This document shows positions 1 to 6,022 of a stretch of 16,312 bases of DNA, piece by piece. The notes under the pieces were generated by a model, which worked only from the letters and a program-made list of their open reading frames with translations, did not search any database and was not told the origin of the DNA. Origin of the DNA: Candidatus Pacearchaeota archaeon (lineage in GTDB: Archaea > Nanobdellota > Nanobdellia > Pacearchaeales > GW2011-AR1); contig JAPLXX010000034.1 of assembly GCA_026395855.1 (NCBI GenBank), forward strand, positions 1-16,312, read 5' to 3'. The stretch's first letter is position 1; every line of letters begins with the position of its first letter. The translations under genes were made by a program, and so were the position numbers.

Positions 1-2
1 TA

Positions 3-227
3 GAAGAACTTGCCCCTGTGGACGAACCCCGTGATATATGCAATTGGAGCATTCCAGGAACAAATGGATTGCACTGTAAGGTTTTATCTTTTTCAAGTGG
101 TGTTGGGAGGATAAATCATCCAGAGAGAGTTTATGGCGGCTCCAGATTTTATTATGATAGAAGGCTTCTTGATGTTGATGAAGTAAGATTAGTTCCTCAC
201 TTAAGAAAACTTACAGGTGTGAATTAA
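3..227 (+). CDS. C-terminal fragment of an unrecognised protein (5' end outside window)
   Basis: An open frame runs from the window edge to a TAA at 225-227. It encodes about 74 residues, starting EELAPVDEPRDIC and ending LRKLTGVN. A GTG at 18 could be read as a start, but the frame is open upstream of it, so I treat the gene as cut by the window edge. The fragment is rich in Arg, Gly and Tyr, with two Cys (in DICNW and LHCKV), and no membrane segment is visible. I do not recognise the family. It lies 35 nt before metG and on the same strand, but metG has its own TATA box in the gap, so the two are probably separate transcripts. Confidence 0.6.
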   Translation, partial: EELAPVDEPRDICNWSIPGTNGLHCKVLSFSSGVGRINHPERVYGGSRFYYDRRLLDVDEVRLVPHLRKLTGVN

Positions 228-232
228 GTTAA

Positions 233-243
233 CTTTTTATATT
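233..243 (+). promoter_or_regulatory. TATA box of metG, leaderless spacing
   Basis: The sequence CTTTTTATATT is centred about 25 nt before the metG ATG. This is the archaeal TATA-to-start distance, so the transcript should begin at or next to the start codon. A pyrimidine-rich stretch (CCTTTTCTTTTCTT) fills the gap and contains no Shine-Dalgarno sequence. Confidence 0.6.
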
Positions 244-262
244 CCTTTTCTTTTCTTAGAAA

Positions 263-1690
263 ATGGCAAATAAAAATAAATTTTACATTACAACAGCAAT
301 AGATTATGTTAACGCAGAACCGCACATAGGACATGCATATCAAAAAATTGTAGCAGATGCTTTGGCTCGCTGGAACAGGTTAAAAGGAAAAAAGGTATTT
401 TATCTGACGGGAACAGATGAGCACGGGCAAAAAATAGCGCGAAGCGCAAAAGAAGCAAAGCTTTCTGAAAAAGAATTTGCAGATAAAATGTCCAAGAAAT
501 TTAAAGATGCCTGGAAAAATTTGAACATAAGCTTTGACAGATTCATAAGAACCACTGACAAAGATCACGAGAAATTTGTTCAAGATTTTATAAAAAAAAT
601 TGAGAAAGATATTTACAAAGGAAGCTATGAGGGACTGTACTGCGTTGGATGCGAGAGATTTTACACAGAAAAAGATTTGGCAGACGGGCAATGCCAATTT
701 CATCCCGGAAAAAAGCTGGAATTCCTGAAAGAAGAAACATATTATTTCAGGCTTAGCAGATATCAGAAGCAGCTTTTAAAATTATACCAGAATGACAAAT
801 TTGTTTTGCCAAAAGAAAGAAGAAACGAGATAATTAATCGGGTTAAAGACGGTTTGCAGGATTTGAGCATTACAAGAACAAATTTTTCCTGGGGAATTGA
901 TTTTCCTCTTGATAAAAAACACGTTATTTATGTCTGGTTTGACGCTTTGCTGAGTTATCTCAGCGGTGCTGGAAAAAAACAGGAATTTTGGCCTGCAGAT
1001 ATTCATCTTCTTGGAAAAGACAATGGCTGGTTTCATGCTGTTATCTGGCCTGCAATGCTTCTTTCTGCAGGATATAAACTTCCAAAGACTGTTTTTATTC
1101 ATGGATTTTTAACATTCAACGGGCAAAAGATAAGCAAGAGCCTGGGAAATGTTATTTCTCCAGAATACCTTGTTGGAAAATATGGCTCAGACAGTATTAG
1201 ATATTATGCACTGAGAAATTTTGTTTTTGGCGAAGACGGGGATTTTTCAGAAATCGTACTTGCAGAGAGGCATAACAACGAGCTTGCAAATAAACTTGGA
1301 AACCTTGTAAGCAGAGTTACAAGCTTGGCTGAGAAATACGGAGCTGAAAAAACAGAAAATAAGCTTTTGAAGAAACTGAAAATCAAAGAAATTGAGAAAC
1401 ATATCGAGGATTATGAATTTGACAAAACTATTAATGAAATTTTCGCGTTCGTAGATATTTGCAATGAATATGTCCAAAAAAATAAAATCTGGGAGACAAA
1501 AAATAACAAACAGCTATATGAACTTTTAGACAGCATCAAAGCAATTGCAATTCTTCTCTGGCCGTTTATCCCAGAAACCAGCGAGAAAATTGCCAAGGCT
1601 CTTGGATTTGAGATAAAATTAGAGAATATTTCTAAACCTCTTAAAGCAGGGAAAATAAAGAAGGGGGAAATTTTATTTAAGAAAATCTGA
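263..1690 (+). CDS. metG: Methionyl-tRNA synthetase, catalytic chain, bacterial-like single-knuckle type
   Basis: Class I aminoacyl-tRNA synthetase that charges tRNA-Met in the cytoplasm. Seen: HIGH at residues 21-24 inside NAEPHIGHAY, TDEHGQK at 51-57, a connective-peptide zinc knuckle with Cys127, Cys130, Cys144 and His147, and the KISKS form of the KMSKS loop at 289-293. The helical anticodon-binding domain follows, with WPFIPETSEKI near the end. The single C-x2-C...C-x2-H knuckle and the wording around HIGH resemble bacterial (Thermus-like) MetRS rather than the four-cysteine-pair archaeal form. The protein stops at 475 aa, just where longer MetRS proteins continue into the EMAPII-like tRNA-binding domain; that domain is encoded separately at 4453-4791 on the other strand. 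The start fits the TATA box at 233-243. Confidence 0.95.
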   Translation: MANKNKFYITTAIDYVNAEPHIGHAYQKIVADALARWNRLKGKKVFYLTGTDEHGQKIARSAKEAKLSEKEFADKMSKKFKDAWKNLNISFDRFIRTTDKDHEKFVQDFIKKIEKDIYKGSYEGLYCVGCERFYTEKDLADGQCQFHPGKKLEFLKEETYYFRLSRYQKQLLKLYQNDKFVLPKERRNEIINRVKDGLQDLSITRTNFSWGIDFPLDKKHVIYVWFDALLSYLSGAGKKQEFWPADIHLLGKDNGWFHAVIWPAMLLSAGYKLPKTVFIHGFLTFNGQKISKSLGNVISPEYLVGKYGSDSIRYYALRNFVFGEDGDFSEIVLAERHNNELANKLGNLVSRVTSLAEKYGAEKTENKLLKKLKIKEIEKHIEDYEFDKTINEIFAFVDICNEYVQKNKIWETKNNKQLYELLDSIKAIAILLWPFIPETSEKIAKALGFEIKLENISKPLKAGKIKKGEILFKKI

Positions 1691-1798
1691 AGATTATTTT
1701 AATGATAAAAAATAGACACTAATTTTGTAATCAACTTAGCACTAAACCAAATTTCCTCTTATAAAAGCTAGAATTAACTCAGGAATATCATCATAAAA

Positions 1799-1808
1799 AT
1801 ATTTAAAT
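1799..1808 (+). promoter_or_regulatory. Probable TATA box of the secreted-protein gene
   Basis: ATATTTAAAT lies about 34 nt before the ATG at 1838, giving a predicted leader of 8-10 nt. The 147-bp spacer also holds a second TATA-like string, CTTATAAAAG at 1758-1767, which could be an alternative promoter. Nothing else is apparent in the spacer. Confidence 0.4.
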
Positions 1809-1837
1809 AGGTTTATTCTTTATAATAAATAACAAAG

Positions 1838-3373
1838 ATGGTGAAAAAAAAGAGATTTAATATTTCGAATAGGCTTCTTTATACATTCATTACAATTGGA
1901 ATACTGATTGTTTTAGGTGTTGGGGTTTATGCTCTTGGAGCAACTCCTAATCCAGGACATTCATTAACACAATTACAGACTTGTGATGATGGACAAACTT
2001 TGGTAACTACTAACGGGGTTTGGGCATGTGCTGCTACAGGAAATACTTCATCAGGTGGAGATGTAATATTAAATGACCATATTATTAAATTAAGAGCTAG
2101 TGATGACCCTACTCATTTTATTGGTTTTACTAATTCAAGATATAATTTATCTGGTGTAGATTTTTGGGATTATGCCGGGTTGCTTGTTCTTTCTAATTAT
2201 TGGGTTGGTCCAGTAATGACCCTAACACAAAATGGAAATGTTGGTATTGGAACAACTACACCTACACAAAAGCTTGATGTTAATGGTTCTGCGAACGCAT
2301 CATCTTTTTGTTTGGGAAGTAGTTGTGTAAGTGATTGGGGAACTGGTAGTAATATTCTTTTAGCTTCTGCTAATGCGATTGGGGATTGGCCCTGGACAAG
2401 GGTTGTTTCCTTTGAGTGGGTTAATCACGGTGGTCCCTTATCAGGTCACGATTCTGTCCAATTAAGTTTGACAAAACGTGTTTTAGGTATAAGGATTACT
2501 GGAGAAGTAAATGATGGTGGTGCGTGTGTGGCTAACATTAAGGGATATTTTACAGCAATAAGTACCTATGGTGATTATAATATCAAAAGCTTATCATTAA
2601 ATCCTACTAACAATTCTTTTACTATTTTATACCAAACTTATGATCCTATTAATCCTGCTTCTCCCGCATCTGTCGTTGGATTTGGTAGTAATTTTGAATG
2701 TGCAGGATCTTTGCAACCTAGTGAATATATTTTTGATTCTGTGAAGAGTGGCGTTATTTGGGCTAGTCCTAACACAGGTATGACTTCTATAGATGCGGGG
2801 CATAGGGGTGCTTCGTGTGGTGGTTATGCTACCACTGCATATAATAAAGCAGCTGGTTTAACTGATATACCCGCAGGAGAAAAATTAGATTATTACTATT
2901 ATGCTTCTAATGGTCCAGATTACGAATCAATAAAGTGTTATATTGATGTTTTATATGGAAATGTAATTCCTGTAGTGAATGTTACAGCAGCATCTGCATG
3001 CTCTATATCAGGAGGAACTTGGAATGTTGCTAATAGTGTATGCACATTTACCCAATCTGTTTGTCCTGCTGGTTGGGCTTTTAATGGTTGGTCTTCTACA
3101 ACTGCTAATACATGTTTTGGTGTGGAAACATCTATCCCTGGCGGGGCGATGTGTGAGGGAGCTACATCTTGCACAACAGGTTCTCACGCATGGTCTAATA
3201 CAGCTATAGAAACCTGTGGTTTTGATTCTGAAAGTACTCAATATAGTGCATTACCTGATGTATGTGGTTATGATCCTTATGACCAATCATGTGTACAATA
3301 TATTGAATGTTCTACAAATGGAAACACCTGCTCAGCAAATACAGCATTAATTGGCTGTGTTTTTAGTGCTTAA
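1838..3373 (+). CDS. Membrane-anchored secreted protein with GIGTTTP motif and Cys-rich C-terminus
   Basis: 511 aa. The basic N-terminus (MVKKKRF) and a hydrophobic segment at about 13-33 form an uncleaved anchor or signal peptide, so the rest should lie outside the cell. Next comes TQLQTCDDGQTLV...GVWACAA, then one NVGIGTTTPTQKLDVNG motif near 134-150. That motif recurs in phage-tail-fibre-like and surface proteins of DPANN archaea and candidate-phylum bacteria. The middle is Gly/Ser/Thr/Tyr-rich and probably beta. The last ~125 residues hold 12 Cys, which suggests disulfide knots. Codon use (many GGT, GCT, ACT) differs from the Lys/Glu-rich neighbours. Likely a surface or adhesin-like protein, but the role is inferred only. 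It converges with the HEPN gene. Confidence 0.7.
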   Translation: MVKKKRFNISNRLLYTFITIGILIVLGVGVYALGATPNPGHSLTQLQTCDDGQTLVTTNGVWACAATGNTSSGGDVILNDHIIKLRASDDPTHFIGFTNSRYNLSGVDFWDYAGLLVLSNYWVGPVMTLTQNGNVGIGTTTPTQKLDVNGSANASSFCLGSSCVSDWGTGSNILLASANAIGDWPWTRVVSFEWVNHGGPLSGHDSVQLSLTKRVLGIRITGEVNDGGACVANIKGYFTAISTYGDYNIKSLSLNPTNNSFTILYQTYDPINPASPASVVGFGSNFECAGSLQPSEYIFDSVKSGVIWASPNTGMTSIDAGHRGASCGGYATTAYNKAAGLTDIPAGEKLDYYYYASNGPDYESIKCYIDVLYGNVIPVVNVTAASACSISGGTWNVANSVCTFTQSVCPAGWAFNGWSSTTANTCFGVETSIPGGAMCEGATSCTTGSHAWSNTAIETCGFDSESTQYSALPDVCGYDPYDQSCVQYIECSTNGNTCSANTALIGCVFSA

Positions 3374-3394
3374 TGCATAAAAATTAGAAATTAT

Positions 3395-3451
3395 TTTTTA
3401 TCTAACCTTGCTTCCCAATTCTACATCTACATCGGGTCGCAATAAGAAAAC
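3395..3451. repeat. Direct repeat copy A (decayed copy of MetRS-beta 3' end)
   Basis: This 57-bp stretch matches 4450-4506 at 53 of 57 positions with no gaps, by my hand alignment. The mismatches are at 3410, 3424, 3429 and 3434. A further GCGAT match (3452-3456) resumes if 9 nt, exactly three codons, are missing from copy A. The two copies are 1055 bp apart and bracket the HEPN/MNT pair. Confidence 0.85.
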
Positions 3452-3457
3452 ATCGCA
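3398..3457 (-). pseudogene. Remnant of the 3' end of a MetRS beta-subunit gene
   Basis: Read on the minus strand, this encodes DVFLLRPDVDVELGSKVR followed by TAA. The intact gene at 4453-4791 ends KVFLLRPDEDIELGSKVR followed by TAA. Over the last 17 residues the changes are E to V and I to V; the remaining differences are synonymous. Upstream of this the similarity disappears after a 3-codon gap. It has no start codon of its own that would make a sensible protein. It is therefore a displaced or leftover gene end in the spacer between two convergent genes. Confidence 0.75.
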
Positions 3458-3474
3458 AGCATAAAACTGAAAAC

Positions 3475-3864
3475 TTAATTCAAAGAATCAAGAAGCCCCC
3501 TAATTATATTTTTTATTATTGATTCATTAAGCAGAATGTAGTTCTTGTTTATCATAAATCCTTCATAAGATATCTTATTTCTATGTTCCCTCATTTGCTG
3601 AAGAAATTGCCTTGTTTGTTCATCAATTATCTTATTCTTTGCAATATATTCAATAAGCTCCTGATGTGCTCCTTCTCCTTTTGTTTTAACACCTTCTTTT
3701 AAGGTTAAAGCTTCCATTAATTTATGAATAGAATCATAATAGTCTAGAAGAGTGTTGCTTGGATATTTTTCGTTATTTGTATTCTTTAGCCTTTCCAAAG
3801 TAATCTCAGCCATTTTCTTGAGAGATTCTGCTTTTTGCTTATCTGGTTTTACTTTGATTATCAT
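3475..3864 (-). CDS. HEPN-domain protein, putative toxin partner of the adjacent MNT protein
   Basis: 129 aa, all-helical prediction, no membrane segment. The C-terminal half carries MREHRNKISYEGF at 91-103, the position of the HEPN catalytic signature R-x4-6-H. Here R95 is followed at +5 by Tyr (Y100), not His, as in HEPN subgroups with an RN...Y-type motif. HEPN proteins paired with minimal nucleotidyltransferases (HepT/MntA type) are usually RNases, or inert partners, held in check by the MNT. The start codon overlaps the MNT stop by ATGA (3861-3864), and no Shine-Dalgarno sequence was identified, so translation is probably coupled. Family assignment rests on this motif, helix content and pairing; RNase activity is uncertain because of the Tyr. 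Confidence 0.7.
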   Translation of the reverse strand: MIIKVKPDKQKAESLKKMAEITLERLKNTNNEKYPSNTLLDYYDSIHKLMEALTLKEGVKTKGEGAHQELIEYIAKNKIIDEQTRQFLQQMREHRNKISYEGFMINKNYILLNESIIKNIIRGLLDSLN

Positions 3865-4400
3865 TTATATCCCTCCAAAAAACCACTTAATACTATTCCA
3901 TTAAGAATGTTATTTTTTAATTCTTTTGGATAGAGATTAAAATTCTCTTTAAAGTGCAACTGCACCTTTTTTCCTAGTTTTTTTTCAAATATACTAAGAT
4001 TTAGCTCTTCTTCTTTGCACTCTATGAATAAGTCTATATCACTATTTTCAAGGTCTTCTCCTTTTCGATAACTTCCAAATAAAACAATAGATTTTGGCAT
4101 TAATTTTTCTTCAATAAATTCTATTAAACCAGATTCGAGTATAGAAGAAAGATTATAAGCAATTTTGTAATTCTTTAAAATTTTATCATCTCTGTTTGTC
4201 TTATAAATAGGAAATTTCCTTTTTCCTTTTTTCTCTACAGATTCTAGAATTAAATTTAACCCAACTAGCTTGTTAAGATTATTTTTAACAGAAGTGTGGG
4301 CTAATTTAACTTTCTTGCTTATGTCTTTAAGAGAATGCCCTTTAGAAGGATAAATGAAAAAAAATTCCAATACTCTAGCCATACTACTTTTTTGTAACAT
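3861..4400 (-). CDS. Winged-HTH plus minimal nucleotidyltransferase (MNT), putative antitoxin/autoregulator
   Basis: 179 aa. Residues about 5-70 form a winged HTH (GHSLKDISKKVKLAHTSVKN, then basic wing residues KKGKRKF). Residues about 80-179 form an MNT domain with an exact G-S-x10-D-x-D signature: G109, S110, D121, D123, inside FGSYRKGEDLENSDIDLF. Known MntA-type antitoxins of this fold inactivate HEPN toxins by adding AMP to a Tyr. The fused HTH suggests that this one also binds its own promoter, and a perfect 20-bp palindrome lies directly before its start codon. Downstream it overlaps the HEPN gene by 4 nt. ATG at 4400 fits the TATA box spacing; Met7 is an alternative start. Toxin-antitoxin function is inferred. 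Confidence 0.85.
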   Translation of the reverse strand: MLQKSSMARVLEFFFIYPSKGHSLKDISKKVKLAHTSVKNNLNKLVGLNLILESVEKKGKRKFPIYKTNRDDKILKNYKIAYNLSSILESGLIEFIEEKLMPKSIVLFGSYRKGEDLENSDIDLFIECKEEELNLSIFEKKLGKKVQLHFKENFNLYPKELKNNILNGIVLSGFLEGYK

Positions 4401-4420
4401 ATATTACAATATTGTAATAT
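4401..4420. promoter_or_regulatory. Perfect 20-bp palindrome, probable operator of the MNT-HEPN operon
   Basis: ATATTACAATATTGTAATAT is identical to its reverse complement over all 20 bases. It occupies exactly the space between the TATA box (4423-4430) and the ATG (4398-4400). A protein bound there would block RNA polymerase at the start site. The winged HTH of the MNT protein is the obvious candidate ligand (inference). Confidence 0.7.
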
Positions 4421-4422
4421 TT

Positions 4423-4430
4423 AATATATA
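4423..4430 (-). promoter_or_regulatory. TATA box of the MNT-HEPN operon
   Basis: Minus-strand TATATATT, preceded by AAACCTT (a BRE-like element), is centred 26-27 nt before the ATG. This predicts a leaderless mRNA starting at the MNT start codon. Confidence 0.6.
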
Positions 4431-4449
4431 AAGGTTTCTATTTTGCCTA

Positions 4450-4506
4450 TTTTTATCTAACCTTACTTCCCAATTCTATATCTTCATCTGGTCGCAATAA
4501 GAAAAC
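4450..4506. repeat. Direct repeat copy B (3' end of the intact MetRS-beta gene)
   Basis: Partner of 3395-3451 (53/57 identical). It covers the last 17 codons and stop codon of the MetRS-beta gene plus five T beyond the stop. The repeat boundary falls just outside the coding region, the usual geometry of elements that integrate into gene 3' ends and restore the reading frame. Confidence 0.85.
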
Positions 4507-4791
4507 TTTTGTTTCATCGCTGTTGACAGAAGCTAAAATCATTCCTTGGCTTTCAATGCCTTTTATTTTTCTTGGCTCAAGGTTTATGAAAACCACGCAG
4601 GATTTTTCTTTTAGCTGTTCTGGTGTGTAATGCTGTTTTATTCCAGCCACAAGGGTTCTTTTTCCTAACTCTTTTCCTAAGTCTATTGATAACTTGTAAA
4701 GCTTATCTGCCCCTTCAACATCTTCAACTTTCAGAATTTTTCCTGTTCTTAAGTCAAGCTTTTGCCAGTCAGCGAATTTTATGTTTTCCAT
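4453..4791 (-). CDS. Stand-alone tRNA-binding domain, MetRS beta subunit (EMAPII/Arc1p-like OB fold)
   Basis: 112 aa. The sequence FADWQKLDLRTGKILKVEDV, then ADKLYKLSIDLG, RTLVAGIKQHYTPEQL, FINLEPRKIKGIESQGMIL and a final PDEDIELGSKV is the OB-fold tRNA-binding domain that in many organisms is fused to the MetRS C-terminus. Here it is a separate protein, expected to dimerise and to raise the tRNA affinity of the MetG chain encoded at 263-1690. A TATA box (TTTTATAAAA, 4813-4822) lies about 26 nt before the ATG, so a leaderless transcript is predicted. The 3' end is duplicated at 3395-3451. A related stand-alone tRNA-binding protein (CsaA/Arc1p-like) is possible, but the nearby metG lacking this domain favours the beta subunit. 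Confidence 0.9.
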   Translation of the reverse strand: MENIKFADWQKLDLRTGKILKVEDVEGADKLYKLSIDLGKELGKRTLVAGIKQHYTPEQLKEKSCVVFINLEPRKIKGIESQGMILASVNSDETKVFLLRPDEDIELGSKVR

Positions 4792-4812
4792 AATTTAGCT
4801 TAGAATATTGCG

Positions 4813-4822
4813 TTTTATAAAA
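4813..4822 (-). promoter_or_regulatory. TATA box of the MetRS-beta gene
   Basis: TTTTATAAAA is self-complementary and centred about 26 nt upstream of the ATG at 4791, which implies a leaderless mRNA. Confidence 0.55.
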
Positions 4823-4973
4823 GTTTGTTTAGTTTATTCCCCATCAGTTTACCCTAAAAATTATTTTTATCAGTAGAAACCGCCCGCACATTTATCTTAT
4901 TATATAATCTTTTTATGATAATAATTATTTATTTTATGATAAAATGTATTCTTTATTGGCTATAATATAAAGC

Positions 4974-5003
4974 ATATATTCTAATCTATATCTTAGAATA
5001 TAT
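4974..5003 (-). terminator. AT-rich stem-loop downstream of minD, possible 3' end structure
   Basis: Perfect 11-bp inverted repeat: 4974-4984 (ATATATTCTAA) and 4993-5003 (TTAGAATATAT), with an 8-nt loop. It begins 39 nt past the minD stop and lies in the 250-bp spacer before MetRS-beta. The 12-mer ATTCTAATCTAT occurs at 4978-4989 and again at 5039-5050 over the minD stop. Apart from the MetRS-beta promoter, the spacer is only AT-rich sequence. Confidence 0.35.
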
Positions 5004-5041
5004 ATCTTCAAAAATATATATCGGATTATATAATTAAAATT

Positions 5042-5818
5042 CTAATCTATGAAACCCATTTTTTTGAATAATCTTTTCATGAAATGCTCTCTGTCTTTTT
5101 TTGAGTCATATGGGACATTGAGAATCTTGGCAGCTATTTCCTTATATGCACGCGCAGCACCGCTTTTTGGATGAGAATGGACAACTGGCTTTTTATGCTT
5201 GATTGATTTCTTAACACAAATATCTTCAGGAACCATTCCCAGAATTGGCACTTCTAGCATATCTTTGACAACATCTGGCGCAAGTTCTATATCATCCTGC
5301 CTTACTCTTGTAACAATGACTCCAAGAACGTGTTTTTTCATCTGCTCTGCAAGTTTTACAGCTTTTAACGCATCTGTAATAGCGGGCATTTCAGGATTGG
5401 TGACAATTATAAGCTCATCTGCCATTTCCATAACAGCAATTGCTTCACTTCCAAGTCCTGCAGAGCTGTCAACTATGATTCTTCCTGATATTTTTTTAAA
5501 ATCTTTTTTAAAATCCTTTATTTTTTCAGGATAGGTTCTTCTGAGTTCTTTTACAGAAAGCGAAGATGGCATAATTTTTATTCCGGATTCATGTTCATAA
5601 ACAGCTTCAAAAGGTTCTGCTTTTCCAGCCAGGACGTGATTGAGGTTTACAGGCACTTCTGGTGAGTTAAGGTGTAAACCCACATTTGGAGTTGAAAGGT
5701 TTCCGTCAATAATCAGGACATCTTCACCGAAATATTTCATAGCAGCAGCAAGGTTTATCGCTGTTGTTGTTTTTCCAACACCGCCTTTTCCAGATGTGAT
5801 AACAATAATTCCGGTCAT
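5042..5818 (-). CDS. minD: MinD-type septum-site/polarity ATPase (ParA/MinD family)
   Basis: 258 aa P-loop ATPase that dimerises on ATP and binds the inner face of the membrane to position division or surface machinery. Seen: deviant Walker A GKGGVGKTT at 10-18, switch I (DGNLSTPNVG), Walker B/switch II (IIVDSSAGLG), and a C-terminal amphipathic tail (HFMKRLFKKMGFID) that matches the MinD membrane-targeting helix. The tail separates it from ParA plasmid-partition proteins and from Mrp/ApbC iron-sulfur carriers, which have a Cys motif not seen here. No MinE or MinC is nearby, as is usual in archaea. The downstream gene is MetRS-beta and the upstream gene encodes an unknown protein, with a hairpin array in the spacer. 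Confidence 0.9.
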   Translation of the reverse strand: MTGIIVITSGKGGVGKTTTAINLAAAMKYFGEDVLIIDGNLSTPNVGLHLNSPEVPVNLNHVLAGKAEPFEAVYEHESGIKIMPSSLSVKELRRTYPEKIKDFKKDFKKISGRIIVDSSAGLGSEAIAVMEMADELIIVTNPEMPAITDALKAVKLAEQMKKHVLGVIVTRVRQDDIELAPDVVKDMLEVPILGMVPEDICVKKSIKHKKPVVHSHPKSGAARAYKEIAAKILNVPYDSKKDREHFMKRLFKKMGFID

Positions 5819-5848
5819 TTTTTATTTATTGTAAAGAAATATTTTAAC

Positions 5849-5856
5849 TATAAAAA
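5849..5856 (-). promoter_or_regulatory. TATA box of minD
   Basis: Minus-strand TTTTTATA, preceded by AAGG, is centred about 34 nt before the ATG. It predicts a leader of about 8 nt without a Shine-Dalgarno sequence. Confidence 0.45.
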
Positions 5857-5929
5857 CCTTATATTCTGATATAAACCTCTGATTTTCTGGCATTTTATCT
5901 TTAATAAAATAAATATCGATTTCTTTATG

Positions 5930-6022
5930 ATGAAATATTTCCTTGAGACAATCTCACGTCAATTGATTTCCGTGAACAGGAAGTTCACGTCAGTTAATTT
6001 CCATGAACAACAAGTTCATGTC
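5930..6022 (-). repeat. Array of three ~31-nt hairpin repeats spanning a stop codon
   Basis: On the minus strand, three units start at 6022, 5991 and 5960. Each reads GAC-(A/G)TGA...TCA-(hairpin)-GGAAAT. Unit 1 folds as CATGAAC/GTTCATG with a 5-nt loop (6002-6020). Unit 2 folds as CGTGAAC/GTTCACG with a 5-nt loop (5971-5989). Unit 3 folds as TGAGA-TTG-TCTCA. The A-T to G-C change between units 1 and 2 occurs on both arms. Unit 1 contains the TGA stop of the 146-aa gene (6016-6018). No long T tract follows, so a classical terminator is not evident. It could act as RNA structure, mRNA end protection, or a row of protein-binding palindromes. Confidence 0.75.

Noticed and set aside
2938..3241. 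Alternative open frames on both strands inside the secreted-protein gene
   Set aside because: The main frame has a signal anchor, the GIGTTTP motif and ordered Cys spacing. The others are shadows with no promoter or domain.
3395..4506. Insertion sequence or complete integrative element
   Set aside because: No transposase or integrase, no terminal inverted repeats and no short target duplication. The flanks are gene-3'-end copies, so I report it only as a possible integration or recombination scar.
5930..6022. Possible CRISPR array
   Set aside because: The ~31-nt units are directly adjacent with no unique spacers, there are only three, and no cas gene is in the window.
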